From EX4484-217-1 sp964496035 (GTDB lineage: Archaea; Thermoproteota; Thermoprotei_A; EX4484-217-1), in the NCBI GenBank assembly GCA_964496035.1, contig CAZBXI010000051.1, forward strand, positions 1-8,142: a stretch of 8,142 bases of DNA, in the 5' to 3' direction. Positions 1 to 6,120 of this stretch are shown in pieces. How positions within the stretch are numbered: position 1 is the stretch's first letter; the number at the start of each line of letters is the position of its first letter. The translations under genes were made by a program, and so were the position numbers. The notes beneath the pieces are model-generated. The model did not search any database. It was not told the DNA's origin and was given only the letters and a program-made list of their open reading frames with translations.

Positions 1-638
1 ATAATATGACCGCTGATGCTCAGCAAGCTCTTAGAAGAACTATGGAGCTTTTCACATCAACATGTAGATTCATACTCATAGCTAATTATCCTAGTAAGAT
101 AATTGAGCCTATACAGTCTAGAACAGCATTCTTCAGATTTACACCGCTTAAGAAAGACGATGTTATAGCTAGGCTTAAGTGGATTGCTGACCAGGAAAAT
201 GTAAAATACGATATGGAAGCATTAGAAACCATATTCGAGCTTTCAGAAGGCGATATGAGAAGAGCAATAAACATACTGCAAGCAGCATCAGCTTTAGGTA
301 GAGTAACTGTTGAAGCAGTTTACAAAGTTATAGGTGCAGCTCATCCTGCAGAAGTTAGGGAGATGATTAAAGCAGCCTTGGCTGGTAGATTTACCGAAGC
401 ACGTGAAAAACTAAGAACACTAATGATAAACTATGGTCTTTCAGGGCTCGACGTTGTAAAAGCTCTTCACAGGGAAATATTTAGTGCTGAGCTTAAAATC
501 CCTGAAGAGCTTAGAGTAATTATCGCAGACTACCTAGGTGAAGTACAGTACAGGCTTGCTGAAGGAGCCGACGATGAAATACAGCTAAGCGCACTAATAG
601 CTAGACTTGCTATGCTAGGTAAGAAACTAAGGGTCTAG
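1..638 (+). CDS. rfcS: Replication factor C small subunit (clamp loader), 5' truncated by window edge
   Basis: This is the C-terminal two thirds of the small clamp-loader subunit, an AAA+ ATPase that with RfcL opens the PCNA ring and loads it on primed DNA. The frame is open from base 1 (…D-N-M-T-A-D-A-Q-Q-A-L-R-R-T-M-E-L), so the ATG at base 6 is internal. The Walker A and the DEAD-type Walker B lie outside the window, the latter immediately before base 1. Visible are the sensor-1 strand (ILIANYPSK), the arginine-finger box IEPIQSRT, the sensor-2 segment GDMRRAINILQAAS, and the C-terminal collar domain ending LSALIARLAMLGKKLRV. Full-length RfcS is usually about 325 residues, so roughly 115 are missing. 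The box reads SRT rather than SRC, which as I recall also occurs in Sulfolobus. The next gene starts 3 bases after the stop, so the two clamp-loader genes are co-transcribed. Confidence 0.96.
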   Translation, partial: NMTADAQQALRRTMELFTSTCRFILIANYPSKIIEPIQSRTAFFRFTPLKKDDVIARLKWIADQENVKYDMEALETIFELSEGDMRRAINILQAASALGRVTVEAVYKVIGAAHPAEVREMIKAALAGRFTEAREKLRTLMINYGLSGLDVVKALHREIFSAELKIPEELRVIIADYLGEVQYRLAEGADDEIQLSALIARLAMLGKKLRV

Positions 639-641
639 AGA

Positions 642-1925
642 ATGCCTGCACAGCTACCGTGGATAATAAAGTATAGGCCTAAGAAAATAGCTGAAGTAGT
701 TGACCAAGACAACGCTAAGAGGCAGTTTATCCCATGGATTAAAGCTTGGATTGAAGGTAAAAAACCTGAAAAGAAAGCAGCACTCCTCTACGGACCCGCT
801 GGCTGTGGTAAAACATCACTTGTAGAAGCAACGGCGAAAGAGCTTGGATTAGAGCTTATAGAGATGAACGCAAGCGACTTCAGAACAAGGGAAGCTATCG
901 AGAGAATAGCTAAGGTTGCTGCAACGAAATATTCGTTATTCGGGTTCCGAGGAAAAATAATTCTCCTAGATGAAATAGATGGAATCAGCGCTATAGCTGA
1001 TAGAGGAGCATTAAATGCTGTCCTAGACCTTATAGAAGCATCAAATCACCCCATAGTTCTTACAGCAAACGATCCATGGGATCCTAAATTAAGAACTCTT
1101 AGAGAACAATGTCTCCTAATAGCGTTTAGAAGACTACCTAAGAGGGCAATAATCCTAATGCTTAAGAGAATATGTGAGAAAGAAGGTCTCATATGCGAAT
1201 ATAAAGCATTATCTCTTATAGCGGATTACGCTGAAGGAGATATGAGATCTGCAATAAACGATTTGCAGAATGCTGCAGCTATAAGTAGAAACATAACTGT
1301 TGAAGTAGTTAAGCCAATTTTAGCTAGAAGAGATAGGCAATATACGCCGTTTGAAGCGCTAAGAAACCTTTTCTTTTCTAAATACGCTTGGCAAGCTAAA
1401 AAAGCAATAACATCAACGGACATAGACTACGAAACCATGATGTTATGGATAGCTGAAAACCTCCCATACCAGTATAGCGACCCTGAAGACCTGTGGAGAG
1501 CATACGAGGCTCTCGCTAGAGCAGATGTTTACCTCGGTAGGATTAAGAGAAGTCAGAGCTGGGATTTACTATCATACGTTTTCGACTTAATGGGTCCTGG
1601 AGTGGTTTTAGCACGTAAAACGAGTAAGATTAAATGGGTTAAATACTCTTTCCCGCAGAAAATAATGCTTATGGCTAAAACTAAGGAGCAAAGAGAAATT
1701 AGAGATGCAATAGCGAAAGTCCTAGCCGGGGCTCTCCACATATCATCGGTTGTCGCTAAAAGAGATGTTCTACCGTATCTCAGAATAATATTCGATGAGA
1801 ACCCAGCATATGCTGCAAGAATAGCATTAGGGTTAAACTTAACAGAGTCTATGATAAAGTTCCTAACACCAAAAAGGTACAGAGAGGTTTTAAGAGAGTT
1901 AGCTAAACTTAAGAAGCAAGCTTAA
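642..1925 (+). CDS. rfcL: Replication factor C large subunit (clamp loader ATPase)
   Basis: The 427-residue protein is the large subunit of the archaeal clamp loader, which pairs with four RfcS subunits. It opens with the typical PWIIKYRPKKIAEVV. Walker A GPAGCGKT is at about 51-58, Walker B LLDEIDGI at about 108-115, sensor 1 TANDPWDP at about 141-148, sensor 2 EGDMRSAINDLQNAA at about 205-219, and a helical collar follows. The length is within the 400-480 range I recall for the family. The C-terminus (…REVLRELAKLKKQA) shows no QxxLxxFF-type PCNA-interacting peptide, which many archaeal RfcL proteins carry there. The start is 3 bases after the rfcS stop, with a GGGT inside the rfcS end as a possible ribosome site. 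The gene ends in tandem TAATAA stops, and its last 17 bases overlap the end of the convergent truA. Confidence 0.96.
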   Translation: MPAQLPWIIKYRPKKIAEVVDQDNAKRQFIPWIKAWIEGKKPEKKAALLYGPAGCGKTSLVEATAKELGLELIEMNASDFRTREAIERIAKVAATKYSLFGFRGKIILLDEIDGISAIADRGALNAVLDLIEASNHPIVLTANDPWDPKLRTLREQCLLIAFRRLPKRAIILMLKRICEKEGLICEYKALSLIADYAEGDMRSAINDLQNAAAISRNITVEVVKPILARRDRQYTPFEALRNLFFSKYAWQAKKAITSTDIDYETMMLWIAENLPYQYSDPEDLWRAYEALARADVYLGRIKRSQSWDLLSYVFDLMGPGVVLARKTSKIKWVKYSFPQKIMLMAKTKEQREIRDAIAKVLAGALHISSVVAKRDVLPYLRIIFDENPAYAARIALGLNLTESMIKFLTPKRYREVLRELAKLKKQA

Positions 1926-2757
1926 TAAAGGGTTTTCCATACCTGAAATCTACGAAATCATGTAGAAATCTGAAAACAACATGAGTACTATATTTTCTCA
2001 ACCAATACTTCCTCATACGTTTCATATTTTCTGGAACTACTTTAAACGAGATAAAATAGTCGACATCAAATAGAATTAAGTTTCCAGGCCTAGCTAATTT
2101 AACATCAGCTACATCACATATGCCTTTAAATGCTAAATCCAAATCTTCTCTTGAACGCTTACCCCTAACATAAAGTTCTATAAATGGAATGATACGCCTA
2201 ACCATTTGACGTAGAAAACTATTAGCAGAAATATCGTAAACCACCATGTTCCCCATTTTAAACACGTTAAACGTTATAATTGTCCTTTCAGCTTCCATAA
2301 ACTCCGGAACATTAGAGTAGAGGAAAGAACTAAAACATTTAAAATTATGCCTACCAATAAATTTTCTCGCTATTTCCCTAGCTTTTTCAACGTTAAATTC
2401 CTTAACATGTTTTACATATAAGTACCTTCGATAATTAGCGTTAAACCTAGGATTAAATTCGAAACTAACTACTCTATAAGCCCATAAAACTATGTCTTCA
2501 GGAAGTTTTGTAGATAGTTTACAGACAACATCTTCAGCTATGTCCTCGCTATTTCCGCACAGCTCGATCATGAAAACTTGAGATAATGCGTGAACACCTT
2601 TATCTGTTCTACCTGAAGCAATAAGTTTTCTATAGTTAATGTTTAACCTATTAAGAATTCTAATTATCTCTCCCTCAACTGTTCTTAAGCTGGGCTGTCT
2701 CTGGGAACCGTGAAATAGTGTACCATCATAGAATACTTTAATTAATAAGTTTACCAT
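1909..2757 (-). CDS. truA: tRNA pseudouridine synthase A (TruA family)
   Basis: The 282-residue protein converts uridines in the anticodon stem-loop (positions 38-40 in the characterised family) of tRNA to pseudouridine. The N-terminus has the family strand IKVFYDGTLFHGSQRQP, followed by the catalytic motif SGRTDKGVHALSQ with the nucleophilic Asp at about residue 52. Bacterial TruA usually has GRTDAGVHA, and Lys at the fifth position of this motif is common in archaea. Later blocks include FNPRFNANYRRYLY at about 101-114, GRHNFKCFSS, and ISANSFLRQMVRRIIPF at about 176-192. The start lies 5 bases after the mobB stop, and a GTGAG just inside the mobB end can serve as ribosome site, so it is probably translated from the same transcript. 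It is convergent with rfcL and overlaps it by 17 bases. Confidence 0.95.
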   Translation of the reverse strand: MVNLLIKVFYDGTLFHGSQRQPSLRTVEGEIIRILNRLNINYRKLIASGRTDKGVHALSQVFMIELCGNSEDIAEDVVCKLSTKLPEDIVLWAYRVVSFEFNPRFNANYRRYLYVKHVKEFNVEKAREIARKFIGRHNFKCFSSFLYSNVPEFMEAERTIITFNVFKMGNMVVYDISANSFLRQMVRRIIPFIELYVRGKRSREDLDLAFKGICDVADVKLARPGNLILFDVDYFISFKVVPENMKRMRKYWLRKYSTHVVFRFLHDFVDFRYGKPFIKLAS

Positions 2758-2762
2758 TTAGC

Positions 2763-3548
2763 TCACTTTTTACCGAGCTTAATGTAAATACTTATTTCTT
2801 TAATCTCCCCGGGAACGCCCTTTAAAGATTCCAGGTATCCTTTTAAAATACCTATTAATACTTGCCTAGGGTAAGGGCTTAAATGTATTTTCCTATTATT
2901 TACTTTAAGTTCGACCTCCGATTTTATAGGGCAATCTTCAATACTCTTTACCCCTCTCAATATGGCGTATGCGAAGTCTTTACATGTAGAGTATCCGCAG
3001 AAACCACAGTCTATTCCGGGTAAATCACCGGTTATTTTGCGTATTGAGTAGTCCACTATAATATCAACCACTTTTCCCACTTCATTAAATGAGAACTTTT
3101 TACATTCAGTTTCTTCTGGCAATTTCGATGGTTCCTTACATACTATGGCAAGACAGTTTCCAACATATTTTCTCAGTTCTTCAAATTCGCTAGGTTCTTT
3201 TAGGACAATTATTTTCGGTAAATCTCTTATTTTCTTAAAGCCTTCTACAAGAACTATGTTTTCACTTATGGGTAAATTCTGAACTATGTTTTCTAGTTTC
3301 TGCCCCCAATCTCCATAGCTTAGAAAGCCTAGTTGACTCCTAGAAACTAATACTACATTCTCTGCACCTGCTATTCTGTACCTGTCAGAGTCTTTTCCTT
3401 GAACATCTATCCTATGGAATACATGCTTGACTACCGCTACCTTAAACCCTCTAGTTTTTAGCTCTTTAACTATCTTAGTCCCTACTGCCGTTTTTCCTGC
3501 TGATTTTCTTGCTGAAATAATTTGGATAATGGACTTGCCTGGAATCAT
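2763..3548 (-). CDS. mobB: MobB-type P-loop GTPase fused to a C-terminal Fe-S cluster domain
   Basis: The 261-residue protein has two parts. Residues 6-165 resemble MobB, the GTP-binding partner of MobA in making the guanine dinucleotide form of molybdopterin (Mo or W cofactor). They show a P-loop ISARKSAGKT (12-20), AVVKHVFHRIDVQGKDSDRYRIAGA (38-62) with the MobB His/Asp pattern, and VLVEGFKK (99-106). Residues 178-207 carry CGFCGYSTC…DCP with Cys at about 181, 184, 189 and 206. This is the spacing of the putative 4Fe-4S 'FeS' domain also seen in RnfB and the CODH/ACS gamma subunit. A final stretch of about 50 residues has no function I can name. The first P-loop glycine is Ala13 here. The ATG follows a GAGG ribosome site by 10 bases. 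The exact cofactor made is inference. Confidence 0.88.
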   Translation of the reverse strand: MIPGKSIIQIISARKSAGKTAVGTKIVKELKTRGFKVAVVKHVFHRIDVQGKDSDRYRIAGAENVVLVSRSQLGFLSYGDWGQKLENIVQNLPISENIVLVEGFKKIRDLPKIIVLKEPSEFEELRKYVGNCLAIVCKEPSKLPEETECKKFSFNEVGKVVDIIVDYSIRKITGDLPGIDCGFCGYSTCKDFAYAILRGVKSIEDCPIKSEVELKVNNRKIHLSPYPRQVLIGILKGYLESLKGVPGEIKEISIYIKLGKK

Positions 3549-3558
3549 TTATTAGCTT

Positions 3559-3562
3559 CCTC
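3559..3562 (-). promoter_or_regulatory. Ribosome binding site of mobB
   Basis: On the - strand the sequence reads GAGG 10 bases before the ATG at 3548. This matches part of the archaeal anti-Shine-Dalgarno complement and supports this start for the MobB-FeS gene. Confidence 0.45.
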
Positions 3563-3587
3563 GTAGAATAAGTGAGAGAAAAATGGT

Positions 3588-3597
3588 TTTAAATTTC
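3588..3597 (-). promoter_or_regulatory. Candidate TATA/BRE promoter for mobB-truA
   Basis: On the - strand the sequence reads GAAATTTAAAACC. This is a purine BRE-like GAAA followed by a TTTAAA box overlapping the stop of the winged-helix gene. A start of transcription about 25 bases downstream would lie near 3564, just ahead of the GAGG ribosome site of mobB. An intervening T/C-rich tract on the same strand (about 3574-3585) could end the upstream transcript. This suggests mobB-truA can be transcribed apart from cdc6. It rests on motif recognition only. Confidence 0.35.
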
Positions 3598-3798
3598 ACC
3601 TAGTTCTTCGAGAAACCTTTTAATAGCTAATGTGAAAGGGCTTCCATAGTTTACTTCGTATACTAATGCTTTACCATACCTTTTCTTCTTTACTATACCA
3701 TATTTTTCCAAGACTTCTAAATGTTCTTTTGCATTTTGATGATGTATGTCTAGTTTTTTAGCTATAGCTGTTATATTAGCTGAACCATGTTTTATCAT
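3589..3798 (-). CDS. Small winged-helix DNA-binding regulator (ArsR/MarR-like); true N-terminus lies upstream
   Basis: From the only canonical in-frame ATG this gives 69 residues. They include an HTH (ANITAIAKKLDIHHQNAKEHLEVLEKYGIV, residues 7-36) and a wing (KKKRYGKALVYEVN, 37-50), typical of ArsR-like archaeal transcription regulators. That start removes helix 1. The frame stays open upstream to a stop at 3853-3855 and reads S-I-I-E-K-I-L-S-S-K-N-R-V-R-I-L-K-F, exactly the missing first helix. No ATG, GTG or TTG exists in that extension. An ATG with a nearby GAGGT lies at 3856 but is one base out of frame. So the gene either carries a one-base frameshift, uses a non-standard start (ATA at 3849 is 9 bases after GAGGT), or contains a sequence error. 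It follows cdc6 within about 10 bases and is probably co-transcribed with it. Its target is unknown. Confidence 0.7.
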   Translation of the reverse strand: MIKHGSANITAIAKKLDIHHQNAKEHLEVLEKYGIVKKKRYGKALVYEVNYGSPFTLAIKRFLEELGEI

Positions 3799-3863
3799 GA
3801 ACTTTAATATTCTAACCCTATTCTTTGAAGACAGTATTTTCTCGATTATGCTTCATCAACCTC

Positions 3864-5123
3864 TCATTGCCGCTTATGAGTGTATTGCTCAATAAGCCTC
3901 AATACCTCTTTTTCAAGCTGATCTAAGGGTACATTGAAAATACCTATAAGCGTGCTTCTACCTCTATATCCTTTACCTGATGTTTTAGTATCTATGAGTC
4001 CTCGTTGCTTTAAATCCCTTATATACTCATATACTTGAGTATGTCCTCTAGGTCTTTCCCCGAAAACCTCACATAACATTTCATATTCGTTTTCCACATC
4101 TCCTATTCTAACGTACTGCCTTCCTGAACGTTTCAAAGCCTTTATTGCCGCGGCGTATATTAGTAGTTCATGTAGTGGTAAATGTATTATCATATCCTTA
4201 GCAATTATCATATAGCTTGATCCTTCAATTCCTGCAAGGCTTGCGTAAGCTTTCCTTAAATGCTCTAAAGTTACTCTTGGACTACCTTCGTAGTCAGCTG
4301 CTTCTCCAGCTCTTAAAAGAAGCTCAATAGCAGCTCTTGCGTTTCCATCTCCACCCTTATCGACGCCTACAATATCTGCAATAGCGTTTATCACGTCGTC
4401 CTCGACTGTTCCTTCCCAGAAAGCAAGTTCCATTCTTTGCCTTAATATTGCCTTAAGTTCTTTTGAGGTGTATGGTTTAAAAGCAATCATATGTCTTAAT
4501 AAGTAGCTTGATGTTGCGGAGTCTAAGCTATTTAGTTCAGCTAAACTCCTACCTATTAGTATGAAGCTTATTCTTTTAGTGTACTCTGGATATTCATCAT
4601 AAGTTCTTATGAAGAAGTATAATGCATCACTTCCAGAAACCTTGACAAAATAGTCGAATTCGTCAAGTGCAAGTATTACGTAAATATCATTATCTTCAAG
4701 ATATTCAAGAATAGCAGCGTAAAGTTCAAAAGCAGATAGCCCTCTTTGAGGTAATGGTACTCTTAAGTACTTAGCCATTTCCATTACAATATTGTACACT
4801 GTTCTATCTCTATGGCAGTTAACATGAATATACTGTAAATTTATACCTCTCCTTTTAGCCTTAGATGTAAAAACGCTTCCGAAAGTTCTTGCAGTAACCG
4901 TTTTACCAACACCTACGGGTCCATGTAGGAAAACCCTTTGACTAATACTTCCGGGACTGTAAAGTAAAGGCTTAAAATATTGTGCTAGAAGTCGGATTTG
5001 CTCTTCCCTATATGGTAGACTTGGAGGAATGTATTCTGGATAGAGTTTCTCCTTAGCCTTAAACACTGAAGGCTTACTTAAAACTCTCTCAATAATTTTC
5101 TCTGTTTCAGCAAATTTATCCAT
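3864..5123 (-). CDS. cdc6: Orc1/Cdc6 replication initiator (AAA+ ATPase with winged helix)
   Basis: The 419-residue initiator recognises replication origins and recruits MCM helicase. Features in order are the N-terminal IPPSLPYREEQI segment (32-43), Walker A GPVGVGKT (68-75), and Walker B LALDEFD (151-157). These are followed by the ORC/Cdc6-type LDSATSSYLLRHMIAFKPYT (200-219), a sensor-2 block GGDGNARAAIELLLRAGEAA (257-276) with the Arg at about 263, and a C-terminal winged helix (about 310-400). Sensor 1 reads ILIGRS where the family usually has an Asn/Ser-containing ISN, so this is a somewhat divergent paralogue. Crenarchaea normally carry two or three copies, and which one this is cannot be told here. 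The ATG follows GGTG by 7 bases, and a TAG three codons further upstream limits extension. Archaeal cdc6 genes often flank an origin, which makes the upstream region interesting. Confidence 0.95.
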   Translation of the reverse strand: MDKFAETEKIIERVLSKPSVFKAKEKLYPEYIPPSLPYREEQIRLLAQYFKPLLYSPGSISQRVFLHGPVGVGKTVTARTFGSVFTSKAKRRGINLQYIHVNCHRDRTVYNIVMEMAKYLRVPLPQRGLSAFELYAAILEYLEDNDIYVILALDEFDYFVKVSGSDALYFFIRTYDEYPEYTKRISFILIGRSLAELNSLDSATSSYLLRHMIAFKPYTSKELKAILRQRMELAFWEGTVEDDVINAIADIVGVDKGGDGNARAAIELLLRAGEAADYEGSPRVTLEHLRKAYASLAGIEGSSYMIIAKDMIIHLPLHELLIYAAAIKALKRSGRQYVRIGDVENEYEMLCEVFGERPRGHTQVYEYIRDLKQRGLIDTKTSGKGYRGRSTLIGIFNVPLDQLEKEVLRLIEQYTHKRQ

Positions 5124-5130
5124 ACTAGTA

Positions 5131-5134
5131 CACC
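5131..5134 (-). promoter_or_regulatory. Ribosome binding site of cdc6
   Basis: GGTG on the - strand, 7 bases before the ATG at 5123, matches the archaeal Shine-Dalgarno core and supports this start. Confidence 0.45.
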
Positions 5135-5165
5135 ATACCTATACTTTCGGTTAACTCATCATAAA

Positions 5166-5180
5166 CTATTTAACACTTTC
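5166..5180 (-). promoter_or_regulatory. Candidate BRE/TATA promoter of cdc6
   Basis: On the - strand GAAAGTG (BRE-like) is followed by TTAAATAG (TATA-like), centred near 5170. Transcription would begin about 25 bases on, near 5145, giving a leader of about 20 bases containing the GGTG ribosome site. It is assigned by motif and spacing only. Confidence 0.4.
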
Positions 5181-5487
5181 TACTACTCCCATTTTTAACA
5201 ATGTAGTTTAAAAAGAGTACTTATAAGCACATGGTTTCTCACGTCTCGCTATGTTGATTCAGCTATTAAGCAAATAATATTCTATAGTGAAGTCTTGAAG
5301 AAAGAGATGGATTAAGGAAAGAGCTGAAAAGAGGATACCAGTTATTAAGAGAAGATTTGTTAGGATAAAAAAGCACATTGTTCACATATTGTGATGGAGT
5401 CCAAGTTCTCGTCAGTAAGTTCTCCAAGGAGCAATCCCTGAAGCATTTAGAAATTTTTCTCATATAGTTTTTACAATTTTTTGAGAA
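5181..5487. other. AT-rich intergenic stretch upstream of cdc6; candidate origin region, no convincing gene
   Basis: No reading frame here looks like an intact gene. Short frames in all three + phases (for example near 5253-5312 and 5308-5394) read as lysine- and arginine-rich peptides broken by stops, so a decayed small gene is possible but ambiguous. The stretch includes TCACA-TAT-TGTGA (5382-5394), CTCCAAGGAG (5422-5431), and copies of AGTTCTC on either side of a very AT-rich tract (about 5446-5497). Location beside cdc6, repeats and an unwinding-prone tract are the usual ingredients of an archaeal origin. However, I see no canonical ORB with its G-string, so origin function is a hypothesis. 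Confidence 0.35.
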
Positions 5488-5510
5488 AAAAATTTAACCC
5501 GAGTTCTCCA
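5403..5510 (+). repeat. Short direct repeats AGTTCTC(CA)
   Basis: AAGTTCTC occurs at 5403-5410 and 5417-5424, 14 bases apart. AGTTCTCCA occurs at 5418-5426 and again at 5502-5510, on the far side of the A/T tract. The middle copy runs into the inverted repeat CTCCAAGGAG. The direct repeats are seen in the sequence; a role as protein-binding sites is inference. Confidence 0.4.
5486..5497 (+). promoter_or_regulatory. Candidate TATA promoter for the + strand orphan genes
   Basis: An A-rich run followed by ATTTAA gives a BRE/TATA-like element. A start of transcription about 26 bases on would fall at about 5519, where a GTG opens a 17-codon frame ending in TAATAA at 5570-5575. This could drive the cysteine-rich gene and the membrane gene after it. 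The assignment is by motif only. Confidence 0.3.
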
Positions 5511-5587
5511 CTATTAACGTGAAGTTAGTCTGTAGTAATGTAAGAGGATCTAGTAAAGATGTATTCATTTAATAATACTCCCATTAT

Positions 5588-6106
5588 ATGTGTTGGCATT
5601 TCACTTGCAGTATACCAGCTGTTTATTGTTCTGGTCCATGTGATACTGAGGAATTTAAACCTACAGATTATTGGTATTATCGCTGTTACCCTACAGAAGA
5701 AAATACAGACTGCTGGTACCTTATGGAGACGTGGGATCCTGTTCCATCAGTATTTGATGAAAATCACTGGTATGTAGTAGATTTTCTCAGAACAATAAGT
5801 TGTAGTAATGGAGATGATAAAAACGTGTACGATTACAGCGACTATGGTAGCGACTTACCTGATCCTCACAAAGTTGATATTGAAGAGTGGGGTTTATCCT
5901 GTCCATGGTGTAATGAAGAAGCAGAAATAGGGACAAAAAGACCTTACGAAATAGTAGCTGGCACTCAATACTACATAGTAGTGTACTTCTCCGTAAACTT
6001 ACATGATACACCCTTTGGAATGAGATTTGAACCAGAGTTAGAATATGTTGGAGGAGAGAATGTAGACTGGTGTCTTCTCATATGTGTGGAAACAGAAACG
6101 CCTTAA
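5588..6106 (+). CDS. Cysteine-rich orphan protein, 172 residues, function unknown
   Basis: I do not recognise a family. The protein has eleven cysteines (about residues 2, 7, 14, 18, 33, 42, 72, 105, 108, 162, 166), including CSGPC (14-18), a CPWC pair (105-108) and CLLIC (162-166). It is rich in Trp, Tyr, Asp and Glu and strongly acidic. The end (IVAGTQYYIVVYFSVNLHD, GMRFEPELEYVGG) looks like beta-sandwich strands. Such cysteine content suits an exported, disulfide-bonded or metal-binding protein. The start is doubtful: the ATG at 5588 has no ribosome site and no signal peptide, and the frame is blocked by tandem stops at 5570-5575. A different frame starting at 5559 encodes a hydrophobic stretch that could be a lost signal sequence. 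The 5' end may be degraded or frameshifted. The next gene follows after 14 bases with a good ribosome site. Confidence 0.6.
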   Translation: MCWHFTCSIPAVYCSGPCDTEEFKPTDYWYYRCYPTEENTDCWYLMETWDPVPSVFDENHWYVVDFLRTISCSNGDDKNVYDYSDYGSDLPDPHKVDIEEWGLSCPWCNEEAEIGTKRPYEIVAGTQYYIVVYFSVNLHDTPFGMRFEPELEYVGGENVDWCLLICVETETP

Positions 6107-6111
6107 GGGGG
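6107..6111 (+). promoter_or_regulatory. Ribosome binding site deciding the start of the membrane-anchored gene
   Basis: GGGGG directly follows the TAA of the cysteine-rich gene and lies 9 bases before the ATG at 6121. It favours 6121 over the longer in-frame ATGs at 6070 and 6082, which lie inside the upstream gene and add a polar tail before the membrane helix. Confidence 0.55.
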
Positions 6112-6120
6112 TTAAAAGAA

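Noticed and set aside
111..140. RfcS has SRT instead of the SRC box
   Set aside because: The arginine is retained, and as I recall SRT also occurs in Sulfolobus RfcS, so this is a lineage feature rather than a defect.
642..1925. Intein in the clamp-loader genes
   Set aside because: Inteins are known in archaeal rfc genes, but the AAA+ motifs of RfcL are contiguous and its length is normal.
5266..5463. A 65-residue - strand frame upstream of cdc6
   Set aside because: There is no ribosome site or recognisable motif, its composition is atypical, and it lies in a region where all frames are equally short.
5124..5560. Canonical ORB or mini-ORB elements upstream of cdc6
   Set aside because: I looked for TTCCAGTGGAAA-like cores followed by a G-string. 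None is visible, and there is no run of four G in the region. Only the weaker AGTTCTCC repeats remain.
5559..5777. A separate 72-residue hydrophobic protein in the frame starting at 5559
   Set aside because: It overlaps the more protein-like cysteine-rich frame for most of its length. Its hydrophobic start was kept only as a possible lost signal sequence.
6070..6120. Longer start of the membrane-anchored gene
   Set aside because: It lies within the upstream gene without a ribosome site. The GGGGG before 6121 gives the better start.
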